A stretch of 64,000 nt of DNA from Impatiens glandulifera (GCF_907164915.1 NC_061869.1:19259125-19323124), one strand, 5' to 3'; shown: positions 46,811 to 58,360, numbered from the stretch's first letter. Numbers and translations: made by a program. The notes: generated from the sequence alone by a model not told the origin.

Positions 46811-47877
46811 ATGATTTTAAACGCGATTAACTTATTATTTATGTATCATTTATAAATAAATAAATAAAAGATCCATGTCACTAATTTAACTACCGAATTT
46901 CAACGAATTGAGGGTTTTGACTACTAATCATCTGAAATTCGGTAGTCAAAACCCCTAATTCTCTGAAATTCGGTAGCTAAATTTAGGAGTGTTTATCGGT
47001 TCAGTTTTCGGGTTATTCGAGATTTTAGTTCGGGTTCTTCGAGATTTTAGTTCGGGTTCTTTGAATTTTTATTTTTTTTAAACAAATTCGAAAAACGTAC
47101 TGATTTGAATAAATTAAAATTCGATTTATTTGAATTTGGTGAATTCAAATTCGATCGGATATTCGGTTCAGACCAAATATTGAACATCACTTACCCATAA
47201 GATGAATGCAATTTTTTTAAAAGAGTTAACAAAATAAATAAGTTGTTAGAGAGATCTTATCTACTTGAATTATAAAAAAATTATAAATCACACAAACTAA
47301 GCTTAGTGACTCACCGCCAATATTCGGCGATTGAACGACGAAAGTAAAACAATGTTGACGACGATAATATATGACAGTGGAGATGTGTTGATGACTGTGG
47401 TGATACTACTAGTGAAATAGTTAGATATGTGAAAAATTTAAATATTTTTAAAGTTAGAGATGATGTGGACAACTAAAAGGACCACAAATGCTAGGAAAAT
47501 GAGTGACTAGAGAAAGGGGAAAATGAACAAGTGATTATAGATTTACTAAATTATTGAGCTGGATATTAGGGATCTAATAGGAGATTCATGATAATTTAAT
47601 ATATAACATGTAATAAATTATATAATATATAATAAAAATAAATAATAAAAATTGAATTCGATTTGATTTTTGAGTTGAAACATAAATTTGAAAATCAAAC
47701 CGAAAACCGAATTTGAATTCGAATCAATTTAGAATTTAATTCGAAAACCGAAAATATAATTCGAATTCGGTACTGAAGACCAAATATTGAACACCACTAA
47801 TTAAATTAGTGACACAAATATTTTATTTATTTATAATATCACGTAAATAATAAGTTAACCACGTTTTAAACATTTTA
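46811..47877. mobile_element. Foldback MITE (same family as 40463), split by a nested insertion
   Basis: The left piece (about 46811-46983) begins AATGATTTTAAACGCGATTA and contains ACTTATTATTTATG and TACCGAATTTCAACGAATT. The right piece (47800-47877) ends with the inverted counterpart TAAGTTAACCACGTTTTAAA. Removing 46984-47799 restores an element like that at 40463-40936. The left piece also carries an internal inverted pair around TCTGAAATTCGGTAG. Confidence 0.68.
46984..47799. mobile_element. hAT-like element nested in the foldback MITE
   Basis: The insertion starts TAGGAGTGTTTATCGG and, reverse-complemented, ends TAGTGGTGTTCAATATTTGG. The flanking 8-mers are GCTAAATT (46976-46983) and ATTAAATT (47800-47807), agreeing at 6 of 8 positions, as expected for an aged hAT target duplication. 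The subterminal parts are rich in TTCGGTT/GAATTCGAA-type motifs. The 816-bp interior has no convincing open frame, so this is a non-autonomous copy. Confidence 0.65.
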
Positions 47878-48180
47878 AATAGTATAATAATATAATAATA
47901 ATAATAATAATTATTATTATTATAAAATTTTTTAAAAAAATTGTCAAAAATCCCAATTTACCCGAACCCAATTTCAAAAGTTGATTTTTTTTTTTTTTTT
48001 TATAATTATCTTAAAAATATGATTCCTAAAATACTTATCATTTATGTTGCAATGACCTGCTCAAAGGCTGGACTTTTATTACTCCATGAATGTGGAGACC
48101 ATTCAAAAATTCAAACCACTAGAAGCTTCTTCTTTGTCTCCTCTCTGAAATTACCGCGCTTTCCACCCATTTACATACAG

Positions 48181-48411
48181 ATGGCGACAACTGTAGATAA
48201 CTCTCGTTTGAATTATTCTCCTTTCTCTACCTTACCTACCATTTACGTTCTTCATTTCTCAATCCTCTTCCCTTACCAAAAAGGAGAAGACTTTCGCTTC
48301 AGATCTCTTCTTCCTTTCTCTTCCCCTTCAGGCTTTCAATGCCAGGGGTCACTGTCAAGCTCTACAGCGTTCTCTTCAAGTTTCTTCTCAAACGTCGATT
48401 GGAAACCCTAG
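48181..48411 (+). promoter_or_regulatory. Upstream open reading frame overlapping the carboxylesterase start
   Basis: An ATG at 48181-48183, in ACAGATGGCG context, opens 76 codons ending at TAG 48409-48411. It overlaps the carboxylesterase start codon (48339) in another frame. If the transcript begins upstream of 48181, ribosomes starting here would bypass the main start, which would lower translation. If transcription begins downstream, or the region is spliced, the frame has no role. The product shows no known domain. Confidence 0.4.
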
Positions 48412-50314
48412 CCGATTCTTCTCTCAAATTTGACTCTTTCGGCGTCACATCGCGCCCAGACGAACCCGCCGCCGCCGCAAAACCATTCTTTGGTGAAGAT
48501 GGTGTCGCCACCAAGGACATTCATATTGACCCTTTAACTTCTCTCTCTCTACGAATATTTCTTCCCGAATCCGCCATTTCTAGAACATACCCAGTTTCTA
48601 CTTTTAAAATTGGATCTCCCCGATATCAAGCAAAAGTCTCTCCCGAAGTAGACGCAGCAGACGGTGGATCATACGGGGGTTATTCCCCAGCTGTGGATAA
48701 GAGTTGTCGGAACTTGCGGAAGCTTCCTGTGATTTTGCAATTTCATGGAGGAGGATTTGTAAGTGGGTGTAATGATGGTTTGGCAAATGATTTGTTCTGT
48801 AGACGAATAGCGAAGCTGCTTGATTCGATTGTGATATCTGTTGGGTATAGACTTGCTCCTGAGAGTCGGTATCCAGCTGCTTTTGAGGATGGGATGAATG
48901 TGTTACGTTGGTTGGGAAAACAAGCGAATTTAGTAGATTGCATTGTTGGTGGTGGTTCTAGGAGGTTAAATCGGCAGCAAATTGTTGATGGTTTTGGAGT
49001 TTCCATGGTTGAACCCTGGTTAGCTGCCCATGGAGATCCATCGAGGTAAAGAACTGTGTTTCCTTCTCCTCTCTGACTATATTGCCATTTATTGTATCAG
49101 AGAAGTTTAACTGTCATCTTATTGATTATAAGCACTTCCATGGATGAAGTTTACTAGTAGGAGCTAGGAGCTAGGAAGTTGTTGTTCCATCAAAATTAAG
49201 GTTGAAACTAGACCTGAAGCTTTCAGCATTTGATCTTGATTATCCCAATCCCATCCCAAATGACAAGGAAATCCAAAATCTCAATTCAATCTAAGAATCA
49301 TCATCCTTAACCAAAATGTCACAACAAAGCAAACCACAACCCCTATCCAAATGATCTTGATGACTGTGAGATGATGTGTTAGCCTTCCCCAAGGAAATGT
49401 TTCTGGTCTAAATAAAAAAGACCCAAATTATGTTTACTCATTTAAATTTGTGTTTCGTTTTCCCTCCCTTTCTTGCTAGGATTGAAAATCCTTTTGCTTA
49501 CATACCCATTAGATTAAGTACTTAAGTTTCCAAAATAGTGTAAAAGGAAGTGCTTCTAAGAATCATTGGTATTTGACATAAATGGTTTCATTATTTTATC
49601 TAGACATGTATATAAAAGTTTTGAATCTCTTTAGATAAAAGATCTTTCATCGTTACAAAATTTTTGTTAATGGATTGGCCCACGCGTTCATTATAATGGA
49701 AAAATGGTAGTTTAAGTGAAAAAGAGATAGGTCTTAAAAGTTCATTTCTCACTAAGAACACTCTGATTTGATCATTGAACAGATGTTTGCTACTTGGAGT
49801 GAGCTGCGGTTCAAACATAGCCAATTACATTGCTTGCAAAGCCAGGGAAGCTGGCAAACTTCTAGACCCTGTAAAAATAGTTGGTCAAGTTTTAATGTAT
49901 CCCTTCTTCATTGGTACAATTCCAACACCTTCCGAAATCAAGTTGGCAAATTCCTACTTCTACGACAAAGCTAACTGCATTCTTGCATGGAAACTGTTCC
50001 TCCCCAATGAAGAATTCAGTTTAGACCATCCAGCAGCGAATCCTCTTAAAACCACGAGAAATCTGAGACAAATGCCTCCTACACTAACAGTTGTGGCTGA
50101 ACATGACTGGATGCGTGATCGAGCCATTGCTTATTCTGAAGAGCTAAGGAAGGCTAATGTGGACGCTCCTCTTCTTGATTATAAAGATGCTGTCCATGAA
50201 TTTGCGACCCTCGACGTTCTTCTTAAGACTCCTCAAGCATTGGCTTGTGCTGATGATATTGCTATATGGGCTAAGAAGTATATATCTCCTAGAGGCCATG
50301 AGTTTTCCTATTGA
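48339..50314 (+). CDS. Plant carboxylesterase (CXE, HSL-type alpha/beta hydrolase), two exons
   Basis: The protein hydrolyses carboxylic esters; the natural substrate of this subgroup is unknown to me. Exon 1 is 48339-49045 and exon 2 is 49783-50314, with a GT-AG intron (CATCGAG/GTAAAG and TTGAACAG/ATGTTTG) splitting an Arg codon; total 1239 nt, 412 residues. The oxyanion hole HGGG is at residues 136-139, the nucleophile in GVSCG is Ser243, and the acid and base are Asp344 (EHDWMRD) and His374 (VHEF). The N-terminus (MPGVTVKLYSVLFKFLLK) and the long loop before HGGG match the CXE11/CXE16 subgroup of Arabidopsis, as I recall it. The family also includes gibberellin receptors, but those lack the catalytic His. 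No signal peptide is seen, so it is probably cytosolic. The frame is intact and looks functional. Confidence 0.95.
49046..49782 (+). other. Intron of the carboxylesterase gene
   Basis: A 737-bp intron with GT at 49046 and AG at 49781-49782, falling just before the GVSCG nucleophile motif. No other gene is seen inside it. Confidence 0.93.
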
Positions 50315-51087
50315 CTATTTGTTGCAGATGGGGGAAAAATAACAAGGAAAGAAGCATCATTGATTCTTTGTTTATTTTTGTAAAGAGTTTTCTCTTTTCT
50401 TTGTATAGTTTTTCCTAGCGATTCTTTCGTTCTTGACTCGGTTTGCACATTTAGTTTATTTTGATAAACAAATATCCATTATGTAATGAGGTGTGATGGA
50501 AAGATAAATTTATTTTGTATAAATGTGTGGTTGGTTAGTTGATTATGAGATTGAAATCATTATGTTAAATAGGTTTTGGAAAACTATCAACGTTTTAAGA
50601 TGATGACTATATATATATTAAGTCTGAGTTAATTATCATTAAAAATACTATATTAAACAAGTCAATTATCATTAGAAATATCATATTAAAATAAGAAACT
50701 ATGATGGTAGATTACATTGATTATTTTATATGCACAAACACTAGGCAAATAAAAATGTAACTATTTTTAACCAAATATTTATTATATATATATATATATT
50801 ATATTTTATTTTGATTAGTTTGATCATATGATATATAAGACTTTCATATATACAGTGAATTAATGAAGTAAAAAGTTCTCTTAAACAAAAAGTATTTGAA
50901 TTAGAAAATGTTTTGGAACTAAAAACTTATTATCTTAAGTTGCAGATTAATTCAAACTCAAACTACTATATTAAAATTATATTAAAATGAAAGGTTAAAA
51001 TAATGAGTTGTTGTCTTCGTGGCGGAACCAAACCAAAGCCAGCATAGACCTGTGCATTCGGGCATTAATGCACAGGCATTAATTAAT
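50315..51087. other. 3' flank of the carboxylesterase gene, no further gene
   Basis: The T-rich sequence to about 50530 should include the 3' UTR. The rest is AT-rich intergenic DNA with a short (AT)n tract near 50785-50800. Confidence 0.7.
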
Positions 51088-51243
51088 GAGTAATGATATA
51101 TATACAACACTCTTATACATCACCTTTATACAGCACGTACCTCATTTGAAAAGAAAGATAAAATATATCTTAAAAAAATACAAGAAAGAAAAATATTTTA
51201 TCTTTCTTTCCAAATGAGGTAGGTGCTGTATATATCATTACTC
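51088..51243. mobile_element. 156-bp foldback MITE with near-perfect 9-bp target duplication
   Basis: The left arm GAGTAATGATATATA and its downstream sequence (ACCTCATTTGAAAAGAAAGA) are inverted at the right end (GAGTAATGATATATACAGCA on the complement). Arms are about 65 bp; the left has a small internal duplication. The flanking 9-mers TTAATTAAT (51079-51087) and TTGATTAAT (51244-51252) match at 8 of 9 positions, suggesting a MULE-type origin. It sits about 95 bp upstream of the tRNA gene. Confidence 0.82.
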
Positions 51244-51338
51244 TTGATTAATATAGTAAGATAGAAAGAATATGATAGGTTTTAAATAGATACACGTAAG
51301 ATTGAAAGAATATAATAGATTGAATTATGTATCAACAA

Positions 51339-51410
51339 GTCGTTGTAGTATAGTGGTAAGTATTCCCGCCTGTCACGCGGGTGACCCGGGTTCGATCCCC
51401 GGCAACGGCG
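51339..51410 (+). tRNA. trnD-GTC: tRNA-Asp (anticodon GTC)
   Basis: A 72-nt cloverleaf: acceptor stem GTCGTTG/CAACGGC with one G-U pair, a D-arm with AGTGGT, anticodon stem CCCGC/GCGGG with loop CTGTCAC (anticodon GTC at 51372-51374), and T-arm CCGGG-TTCGATC-CCCGG. Internal A and B box promoters are intact (B box GGTTCGATCCC). No intron and no encoded CCA, as expected for a nuclear gene. A T-run terminator follows. Confidence 0.98.
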
Positions 51411-51419
51411 TAATTTTTT
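51411..51419 (+). terminator. RNA polymerase III T-run terminator of tRNA-Asp
   Basis: TAATTTTTT lies directly after the tRNA discriminator base. A run of six T is sufficient for Pol III termination. The same sequence, with the last 10 nt of the tRNA, recurs at 52095-52113. Confidence 0.9.
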
Positions 51420-53000
51420 GTCAACCATTTGGTCATAACTATCCTTGAAAACAATTTCGTAAAGTGTGTAGAAGTTTTCAAGATGTTTGCTTTAAAAAGT
51501 TTTCATGGTTAGAGTATTACATATCAAATAACGACGTTTATTTTTTTCATACAGCAGTTCTAACTACGATTTTCTTCAGAAAACTTAGTTGGTATAACTT
51601 TCATATAAACAAAAAATGTAAGGCTCTCACAAATTGTGTTAGAGATACCAAATCATTAGCTAGGCTAGAAACTGCATAATATAATAAACACATAAACTGT
51701 AACCTAGTTGATTCATTATTAATTGTCAACCATTTGGTCATAGCTATCTTCGAAAACAATTTGGTAAAGTGTGTAGGAGTTTTCAAGATGTTTGGTTTAA
51801 AAAGTTTTCATAGTTAGAGTATAACATATCAAAAGATGATGTTTTTTTTTTTTTGTTTTTGGTGCTATCTCTTTACAAACTCTTATAGAGGATGTCGAGT
51901 TAGAGATGAGGCATTTACTAATGCAGTAATAAAAATTGGAGAAAACCGATTGAAATATTTAATACACATGTTGGTGGTGTAGCTAGTGTTCACAATGACG
52001 CAAGAACACAACTTGAGGCTTTTCAAAATCAACGACAAAGTGTTTCACATTTGCTACAAGCACAAGAGCACGTAATGAATGTTGCGTATCGTACGGCAAC
52101 GGCGTAATTTTTTTCATACAGCAGTTTTGACTACGATTTTCTTCATGAACCTTTGTTGGTATGACTTACATATAAACAAAAAGTCTCTCACAAATTGTGT
52201 TAAGGATACCAAATCATTAGCTAGTTGATTCATTATCAGTTGTCAACCATTTGGTCATAACTATCCTTGAAAACAATTTGGTAAAGTGTGTAGGAGTTTT
52301 CAAGATGTTTTCTTTAAAAAGTTTTCATGGTTAGAGTATTACATATCAAATAACGACGTTTATTTTTTCATACAGCAGTTCTAACTACGATTTTCTTCAG
52401 AAAACTTAGTTGGTATGACTTTCATATAAACAAAAAATGTAAGGCTCTCACGAATTGTGTTAGAGATACCAAATCATTAGCTAGGCTAGAAACTGCATGA
52501 TATAATAAACACATAAACTGCAACCTAGTTGATTCATTATTAATTGTCAACCAATTGGTCATAGCTATCCTCGAAAACAATTTGGTAAAGTGTGTAGGAG
52601 GTTTCAAGATGTTTGGTTTAAAAAGTTTTCATGGTTAGAGTATAACATATCAAAAGATGATGTTTTTTGTTTTTGGTGCTATCTCTTTACAAACTCTTAT
52701 AGAGGATGTCGAGTTAGAGATGAGGCATTTACTAATGCAGGAATAAAAATTGGAGAAAACTGATTGAAATATTTAATACACATGTTGGTGGTGTAGTTAG
52801 TGTTCACAATGACGCAAGAACACAACTTGAGGCTTTTCAAAATCAACGACAAAGTGTTTCACATTTGCTACAAGCATAGGAGCACGTAATGAAGGTTGCG
52901 TATCGTACTCGATTAACGACAACTTTAAATGTTACATGTTTTCTTTTGATGGAAGGTTTGACTTTTCGTGGACATGACGAGTAAATGAAGACTTGTAGGA
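51419..53000 (+). pseudogene. Tandemly duplicated fragments of a hAT-type (TTF zinc finger/DUF4371) transposase gene
   Basis: Two long units (51419-52240 and from 52241, period 822 bp) contain repeated pieces. Piece A encodes SFQDVCFKKFSWLEYYIS (51464 onward). A short A copy starts at about 51722 and again at about 52544. Piece B (about 51862-52094 and 52675-52985) encodes RGCRVRDEAFTNAG, THVGGV-SVHNDART and a downstream LTTTLNVTCFLLMEGL, typical of plant TTF-type/DUF4371 hAT-derived proteins. Stops and frameshifts break every copy. Piece B of unit 1 is cut after GCGTATCGTAC by the copied tRNA tail, whereas unit 2 continues through that point. Non-coding A/T sequence fills the spaces. Confidence 0.8.
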
Positions 53001-53979
53001 CACAATTGTCTCATCTTGTTTGTACATCCCCAATTTAGTATTGGTGATAGTAGTTTAAGTGTAAGAAAATAATTATTCTATTAGTATGTACCTAATTTTT
53101 TATTTTTGTTATCGTTACTTCTTGTATTATTTTTGATATAATTGTTATATAACTAAAAAAAATGATATATTATAAGATTTAAGTATTTTTGAGCCCATGT
53201 TAAAATTTGATTATGGTTCTGTCACGGGTTGTGTTAGTTTTTTTCAGAAATTTAATTGAATTGCTAGAAAACATTCTTTGTCACAAAAAATATAATATAT
53301 TTAAAAAATTGAAGACTTTGGTCATATTAATTGGTCATATTAATTAGAGCAATAATTATTCTTTAACTATTATCAATTTAAAGAGAATTATGTCATAAAA
53401 TACAATGAAACTTCACCAACAATAGAAAGTATCAAGTAAACTACCTCAAGGGTAGGGTAGGTATATGCATGAAAAATTAGAATAAGAAAGATTTGTTTAT
53501 GCACATAATATATGTGTTTGACTACATTCCAAGACATGCAATATATCAAGAATAATGACAAAAATACATAAATGATAGTTATTATGAAATTTAGGAATAT
53601 AACATTAAGACTTAATCATGTGCATGAATACCAAGTTAAAAGGATCTAATATAACAATTTTAAGAACTATATTATGTTGTACTTGACACAACTTTTTTTT
53701 ATTATATTGGATCATCTTTTGCATTGGATCACAAAAGTGATGCCCAAGCTAAACTCTAAGTTAAACTTTTCATATTATAAATTTGGTTGACTATTTGATT
53801 CATATTATAATAAGTATTTAAACACTAACTATTTGGAAAACTTGTAGTATTCATTCATGTGCAGCATTGAACTTTTCATATTATAAATTTGGTTTGACTA
53901 TTTGATTCATATTATAATAAGTATTTAAACACTTTAACTATTTTGAAAAGATATAGTATTGATTTATGTGCAACGTTCA
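53001..53979. other. Intergenic AT-rich DNA with a 106-bp tandem duplication
   Basis: No gene is seen. Two adjacent copies, 53764-53869 and 53870-53979, share AACTTTTCATATTATAAATT, GACTATTTGATTCATATTAT and ATAAGTATTTAAACACT. The second copy ends at the insertion point of the copia element. Confidence 0.85.
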
Positions 53980-54356
53980 TATTAGGATTTGTATCTCCCA
54001 AATCCGACCAGCTTGAAACAATCTGTAAAAATACAAGAAAGAAGAACATAAGAAAACACAGATTTATAGTGGTTCACTCAAATTACTCAAATTGAGCTAC
54101 ATCAACTTCAGCCACCACCAGATTTCACTATGAAGAAGAATAAAGAATACAAAGTTTTTGCCTCACACTTTATCTCTTTAGAATTCAGTCTCTTCAATGT
54201 AAACCCTTAATAATCACATATTTATAAGGTAAACATTCAGGTAATAAACTTAAATAACTTTGGTCAGGCCCAAGCCCAAAACCAAAAAAAGAAAATCCAA
54301 TAAACTCTAATTAACAATGTAGAGTTTATTATAAGTGTAAGTTTCATAACTCAACA
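53980..54356 (-). repeat. 3' LTR of the copia element
   Basis: 377 bp. On the minus strand it begins TGTTGAGTTATG (54356 downward) and ends AAATCCTAATA (to 53980), where the 5' LTR has AAATCCTAACA. It carries a small internal duplication (CTCAAATTACTCAAATTGAG region) not found in the 5' LTR. Confidence 0.93.
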
Positions 54357-54378
54357 ATCTCCCACTTGGAGACTAACT
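54357..54378 (-). other. Polypurine tract of the copia element
   Basis: On the minus strand, CTCCAAGTGGGAGAT abuts the 3' LTR. This is the usual second-strand primer site; the same motif precedes the LTR at 1148. Confidence 0.85.
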
Positions 54379-54418
54379 TCATCATCTCTCGATCGGTAGT
54401 GGCTTTCCATTCGGTGTC

Positions 54419-57400
54419 TTAACATAGAAGACCAACTGAAATTGCACACAACTTCAGTTTCTCATTTGTCACAGCTTTCGTCAACATATCAGCTGAATTC
54501 TCACTCCCGGGAATCTTCTCAAGAGCTAATACTCCATCTTCTAAAGTTGACCGGATAAAATGATAACGAACCTGCATATGCTTCGTCCTGCCATAATAAA
54601 CATGATTCTTTGCCAAATGAATGACACTATGACTGTCGCATCGCAACACACTTCCCTCGTAGTATTGACCCAATTCTAGCAAAAATGGTTGTAACCACAT
54701 CATCTCCTTAGCAGCCTCTGTCACAGCAACATACTTTGCCTCACAACTAGAAAGAGCAACAATCTTCTACAATTTTGAAACCCAACTGATTGCAGTACCT
54801 CCCAAAATATAAATGTACCATGTTGTGCTCTTCCTACTATCAACATCACCATCATTGTCAGCATCAACATATCCTTCTAAACCCATATTAGACTTTCGAA
54901 AACACAAAGCGAGACCCGTACTTCCTCTTAAGTATCGTAGTATCCACTTTACTGCTTCCCAATGTTGTCTACCCGGGTTGCTCATGAATCTGCTAACAAC
55001 TCCCACTGCATGTTCTATGTCTGGTCTTGTGCAAACCATCGCATACATAATACAACCAATGGCAAAGGCATACAGAACAGTGGCCATGTAATTTTTCTCC
55101 TCCTCTGTTAAAGGCGACTGATCTTTAGATAGTCTGAAGTGACTAGGTAAGGGGGTAGTAACTGGTTTTGCATCATACAAGTTAAACCTGCTAAGAACTT
55201 TCTTCACATAATCTTCTTGTGAAAGCTTGAGAACCTTTTCATCCCTGAAAATTTTCATCCCAATGATTTGTTTAGCAGCACCCAAATCCTTTATTGCAAA
55301 CTTTTCAGACAACTCTTTCTTGAGCTTGTTAATTTCATACAAGCTTGCTCCAACAATCAACATGTCATCAACGTAGAGGAGCAGAATAATGTACGATTTA
55401 TCAAATCTCTTGATATAACAACAATGATCAGCTTCACACCTTAGAAAGTTGTTACTTTTCATGAAGCTATCGAACTTTTTGTACCATTGCCTTGGAGCCT
55501 GTTTCAAACCATACAGACTCTTCTGAAGCTTACACACAAGCTCATCTTTTCCTTTGATTTCAAATCCTTCTGGTTGTCGCATATAAATCTCTTCATCTAA
55601 ATCACCATGAAGAAAAACAGTTTTGACATCCATTTGTTGAAGATGAAGGTCTTCTTTCACAACCAAACTCAAAATAGTTCTGATTGTCATCAATTTAACT
55701 ACTGGAGAGAAGATCTCATTGTAGTCAATACTTTATTTTTGTTGAAATCCTTTCACAACCAACCTTGCCTTGTACATCATGGTTTTATCATGTTCTTCTT
55801 TAATCCTGAAGATTCATTTGTTGTGAAGTGCTTTCTTTCCCTTTGGTAGCTCAGTGAGCTCCCAAGTCTGATTCAACGTCAAAGAGTCCATCTCATCTTT
55901 CATCGCAGACTCCCACTTAACCGATTCATCAGATTGTATTGCTTCCTCATAGCATTCAGGTTCACCTCTATCTGTCAACAATATATAGTTTAGAGATGGA
56001 GACCACCTCTTGATTGGTTTTCGATTCCTTGACGATCTTTTCAACTGTATAACCGATATTTGCTGATTTACCTCCAGGGCCACGTTCTCAACAGTTTCAT
56101 CTTTAACAACACATTATTCTTCTTCGACAGTCGGTATATATTTAGTTGAAAATTCTCTCAAATCGACAGTACCAGTCTCTTCCAACTTGGATTCACCATC
56201 TGATGTCTTCCCAACACAATCTTTGTAGAGAACCTGTTAATTGAAGATAATATTTCTGCTACGAATGATCTTCCGATTTTGATTATCCCAGAAATGATAA
56301 CCAAACTCGATATCACCATAACCAATAAAAAAACATTTATTAGACTTTGGATCAAGCTTGCTCCTATAACATTCATTAATATGAACATATGATAAACAAC
56401 CAAACACTTTCAAATAAGAAAGGTTTACCTTTTTATTGTTCTAGGCTTCTTCAGGAATTCTGAATTCAAGAGGAACAGAGGGTCCCCTGTTTATCAAGTA
56501 GGCAACAGTATTTATAGCTTCTGCCCAGAAGGTTTTTGGCAGCCCTGCATGCAATCTCATTCTTCTAGCACGCTCGTTCAATGTTCGATTCATTCGTTCA
56601 GCTACTCCATTCTCTTGACGTGTTCGGGGAACAATCTTCATCATACTGATCCCATTTACAACACAATACTCTTTGAAATCTGAATTGATATATTCACCTC
56701 CGTTGTCGGATCTCAAGCACTTAACTTTCTGATTTGTTTCATTTTCAACTAAAGCCTTCTATTTCTTGAAAATAACAAATACTTCAAACTTGTGCTTCAT
56801 AAAATATACTCATACCTTTCTTGTTGAATCATCTATAAACGTCACGTAGTATTATGATCCGCCAATAGAAGAAACATGTGCAAGTCCCCACACATCAGTG
56901 TGTACCAACTCTAGACTTTCTTTCTTGAACTCCTTCCCAATCTTTAAGAAACTCACCCGTTTCTATTTTCCAAGAATGCAATTTTCACATAACTGATGTT
57001 CAACAGACTTCAGTTCTGGAATCTGTCCATTCTTCAAAAGAATTTTCATCCCTTTTTCGCTCATATGGCCCAACCTGCAATGCCACAGCTCACTGTTCTT
57101 CGAGTCATCAACTACAACAACTGTTTCTCTGCAAGTTGAAGTAACGTTCCAGTTTTGTGACCTCGAGCAACAATTATTGCTCCTTTAGTCACCTTCCATG
57201 CACCATTTCCACAACTGAAATTGTGACCTTCTTCATCAAGTTGTGTAACAGAAATCAGATTGCGCATTAAACCTGGAATGTGTCTCACCTTATTAATCTT
57301 CCAAACAGAACCATTTTCCATCTTCAATTTGATGTCCCCCATGCCAACAATATCTAGTGGCTCACCATCTGCAAGATAAACTTTCCCACAGTTTTCAGCC

Positions 57401-58317
57401 ACATAATTCTCCATTAATTCTTTGTGGACAGTGGTGTGGAAAGACGCTCCCGAGTCTAAAACGCATGAATCTATCGGGCTATCAACATAAAGAAGTAACG
57501 CATTAGTGACAGTTTCTGTAACAACGTTGGCTGCATCATTTTTATCATCATTGTTTCTCTTTGGTGCTTTGCAGTTCCTCTTCAAATGACTCTGTTTACC
57601 ACAATTTTAACACTCAAATGTCCACCCAGACTTGGACTGGCTCCTCTTACTCCTCGACATAGATTTGCTCTTACCTTGGTTGAAATTTCTATCATTACCT
57701 CTGCCCCTATTTTCCACATTCATAGCAGAACCTTTGAACGTTTCACCAGAATCAATTTTACAAACCTCTTCAGAAAGAATACGATATATAACTTCAACAA
57801 ATTTCAGTTTAGCATTTCCAACTGAATTACTAATTGCTGCCTTCATAGGTTCCCAGCTATTTGATAGAAATGATAACAAAATCAGGGCACTAACTTAATC
57901 CCCAAAATCAATCTCAACAGATAACAATTGATTCACAATTGTATTGAATTCATTCGAATGAGTAGCGACAGAAGTACCATCAACCATTCTTAAGTAAAAG
58001 AGTCTTTTTATTAAGTGTACCTTGTTGTTAGCAGATGATTTCTCATACATATTAGAAAGAGCTTTCATTAGACCCATGGTGGTCTTCTCTTTTGCTACAT
58101 TGTGAGCAATTATCTTGGCTAGAGTCAATCGGACAACTCCCAAAACCTGTCTATCAAGGAGTTTCCATTCAGTTTCATTCATCTTCTTTAGTTTCTCACT
58201 CAAAGAAACATGAAGCTTCTTTCTATAGAGATAATCTTCAATCTGCATTCTCCAGAAGACATAATTTGTCCCATCAAATCTTCCAATCCCATGTCCTATA
58301 CTGTTCTCACTTGTCAT
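54419..58317 (-). pseudogene. copia gag-pol polyprotein, broken by several stops
   Basis: The ATG at 58315-58317 opens gag (FDGTNYVFWRMQIEDYL). A TAA at about 57892 and another inside the zinc knuckle (57604-57606, in FEC-stop-NCGKQSHLKRNC) interrupt it. Protease DSGASFH lies near 57445. The integrase zone runs about 57080-56440 with RSDNGGEYINSDF and RQENGVAERMNRT. RT runs 55693-54767 with VKTVFLHGDLDEEIYM and LLLYVDDMLI, and RNase H from 54724 to the TAA at 54419-54421. A TAG at about 54764 (SKL-stop-KIVALS) separates RT from RNase H; the copy at the window start has the same TAG. At least six further stops lie in integrase and the linker. The domains retain good similarity, so decay is moderate. 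Confidence 0.92.
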
Positions 58318-58346
58318 TGTTTCCAATGCTCAAATCTAACCTATCT

Positions 58347-58358
58347 GCTCTGATACCA
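58347..58358 (-). other. Primer-binding site of the copia element
   Basis: On the minus strand TGGTATCAGAGC lies 2 nt inside the 5' LTR end. This is the complement of the 3' end of initiator tRNA-Met, the standard primer of plant copia elements. Confidence 0.92.
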
Positions 58359-58360
58359 GT

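Noticed and set aside
47941..48411. Long frame upstream of the carboxylesterase beginning at 47941
   Set aside because: It begins at a TTG and its first part is A/T-rich intergenic DNA. Only the ATG at 48181 is worth noting as an upstream ORF.
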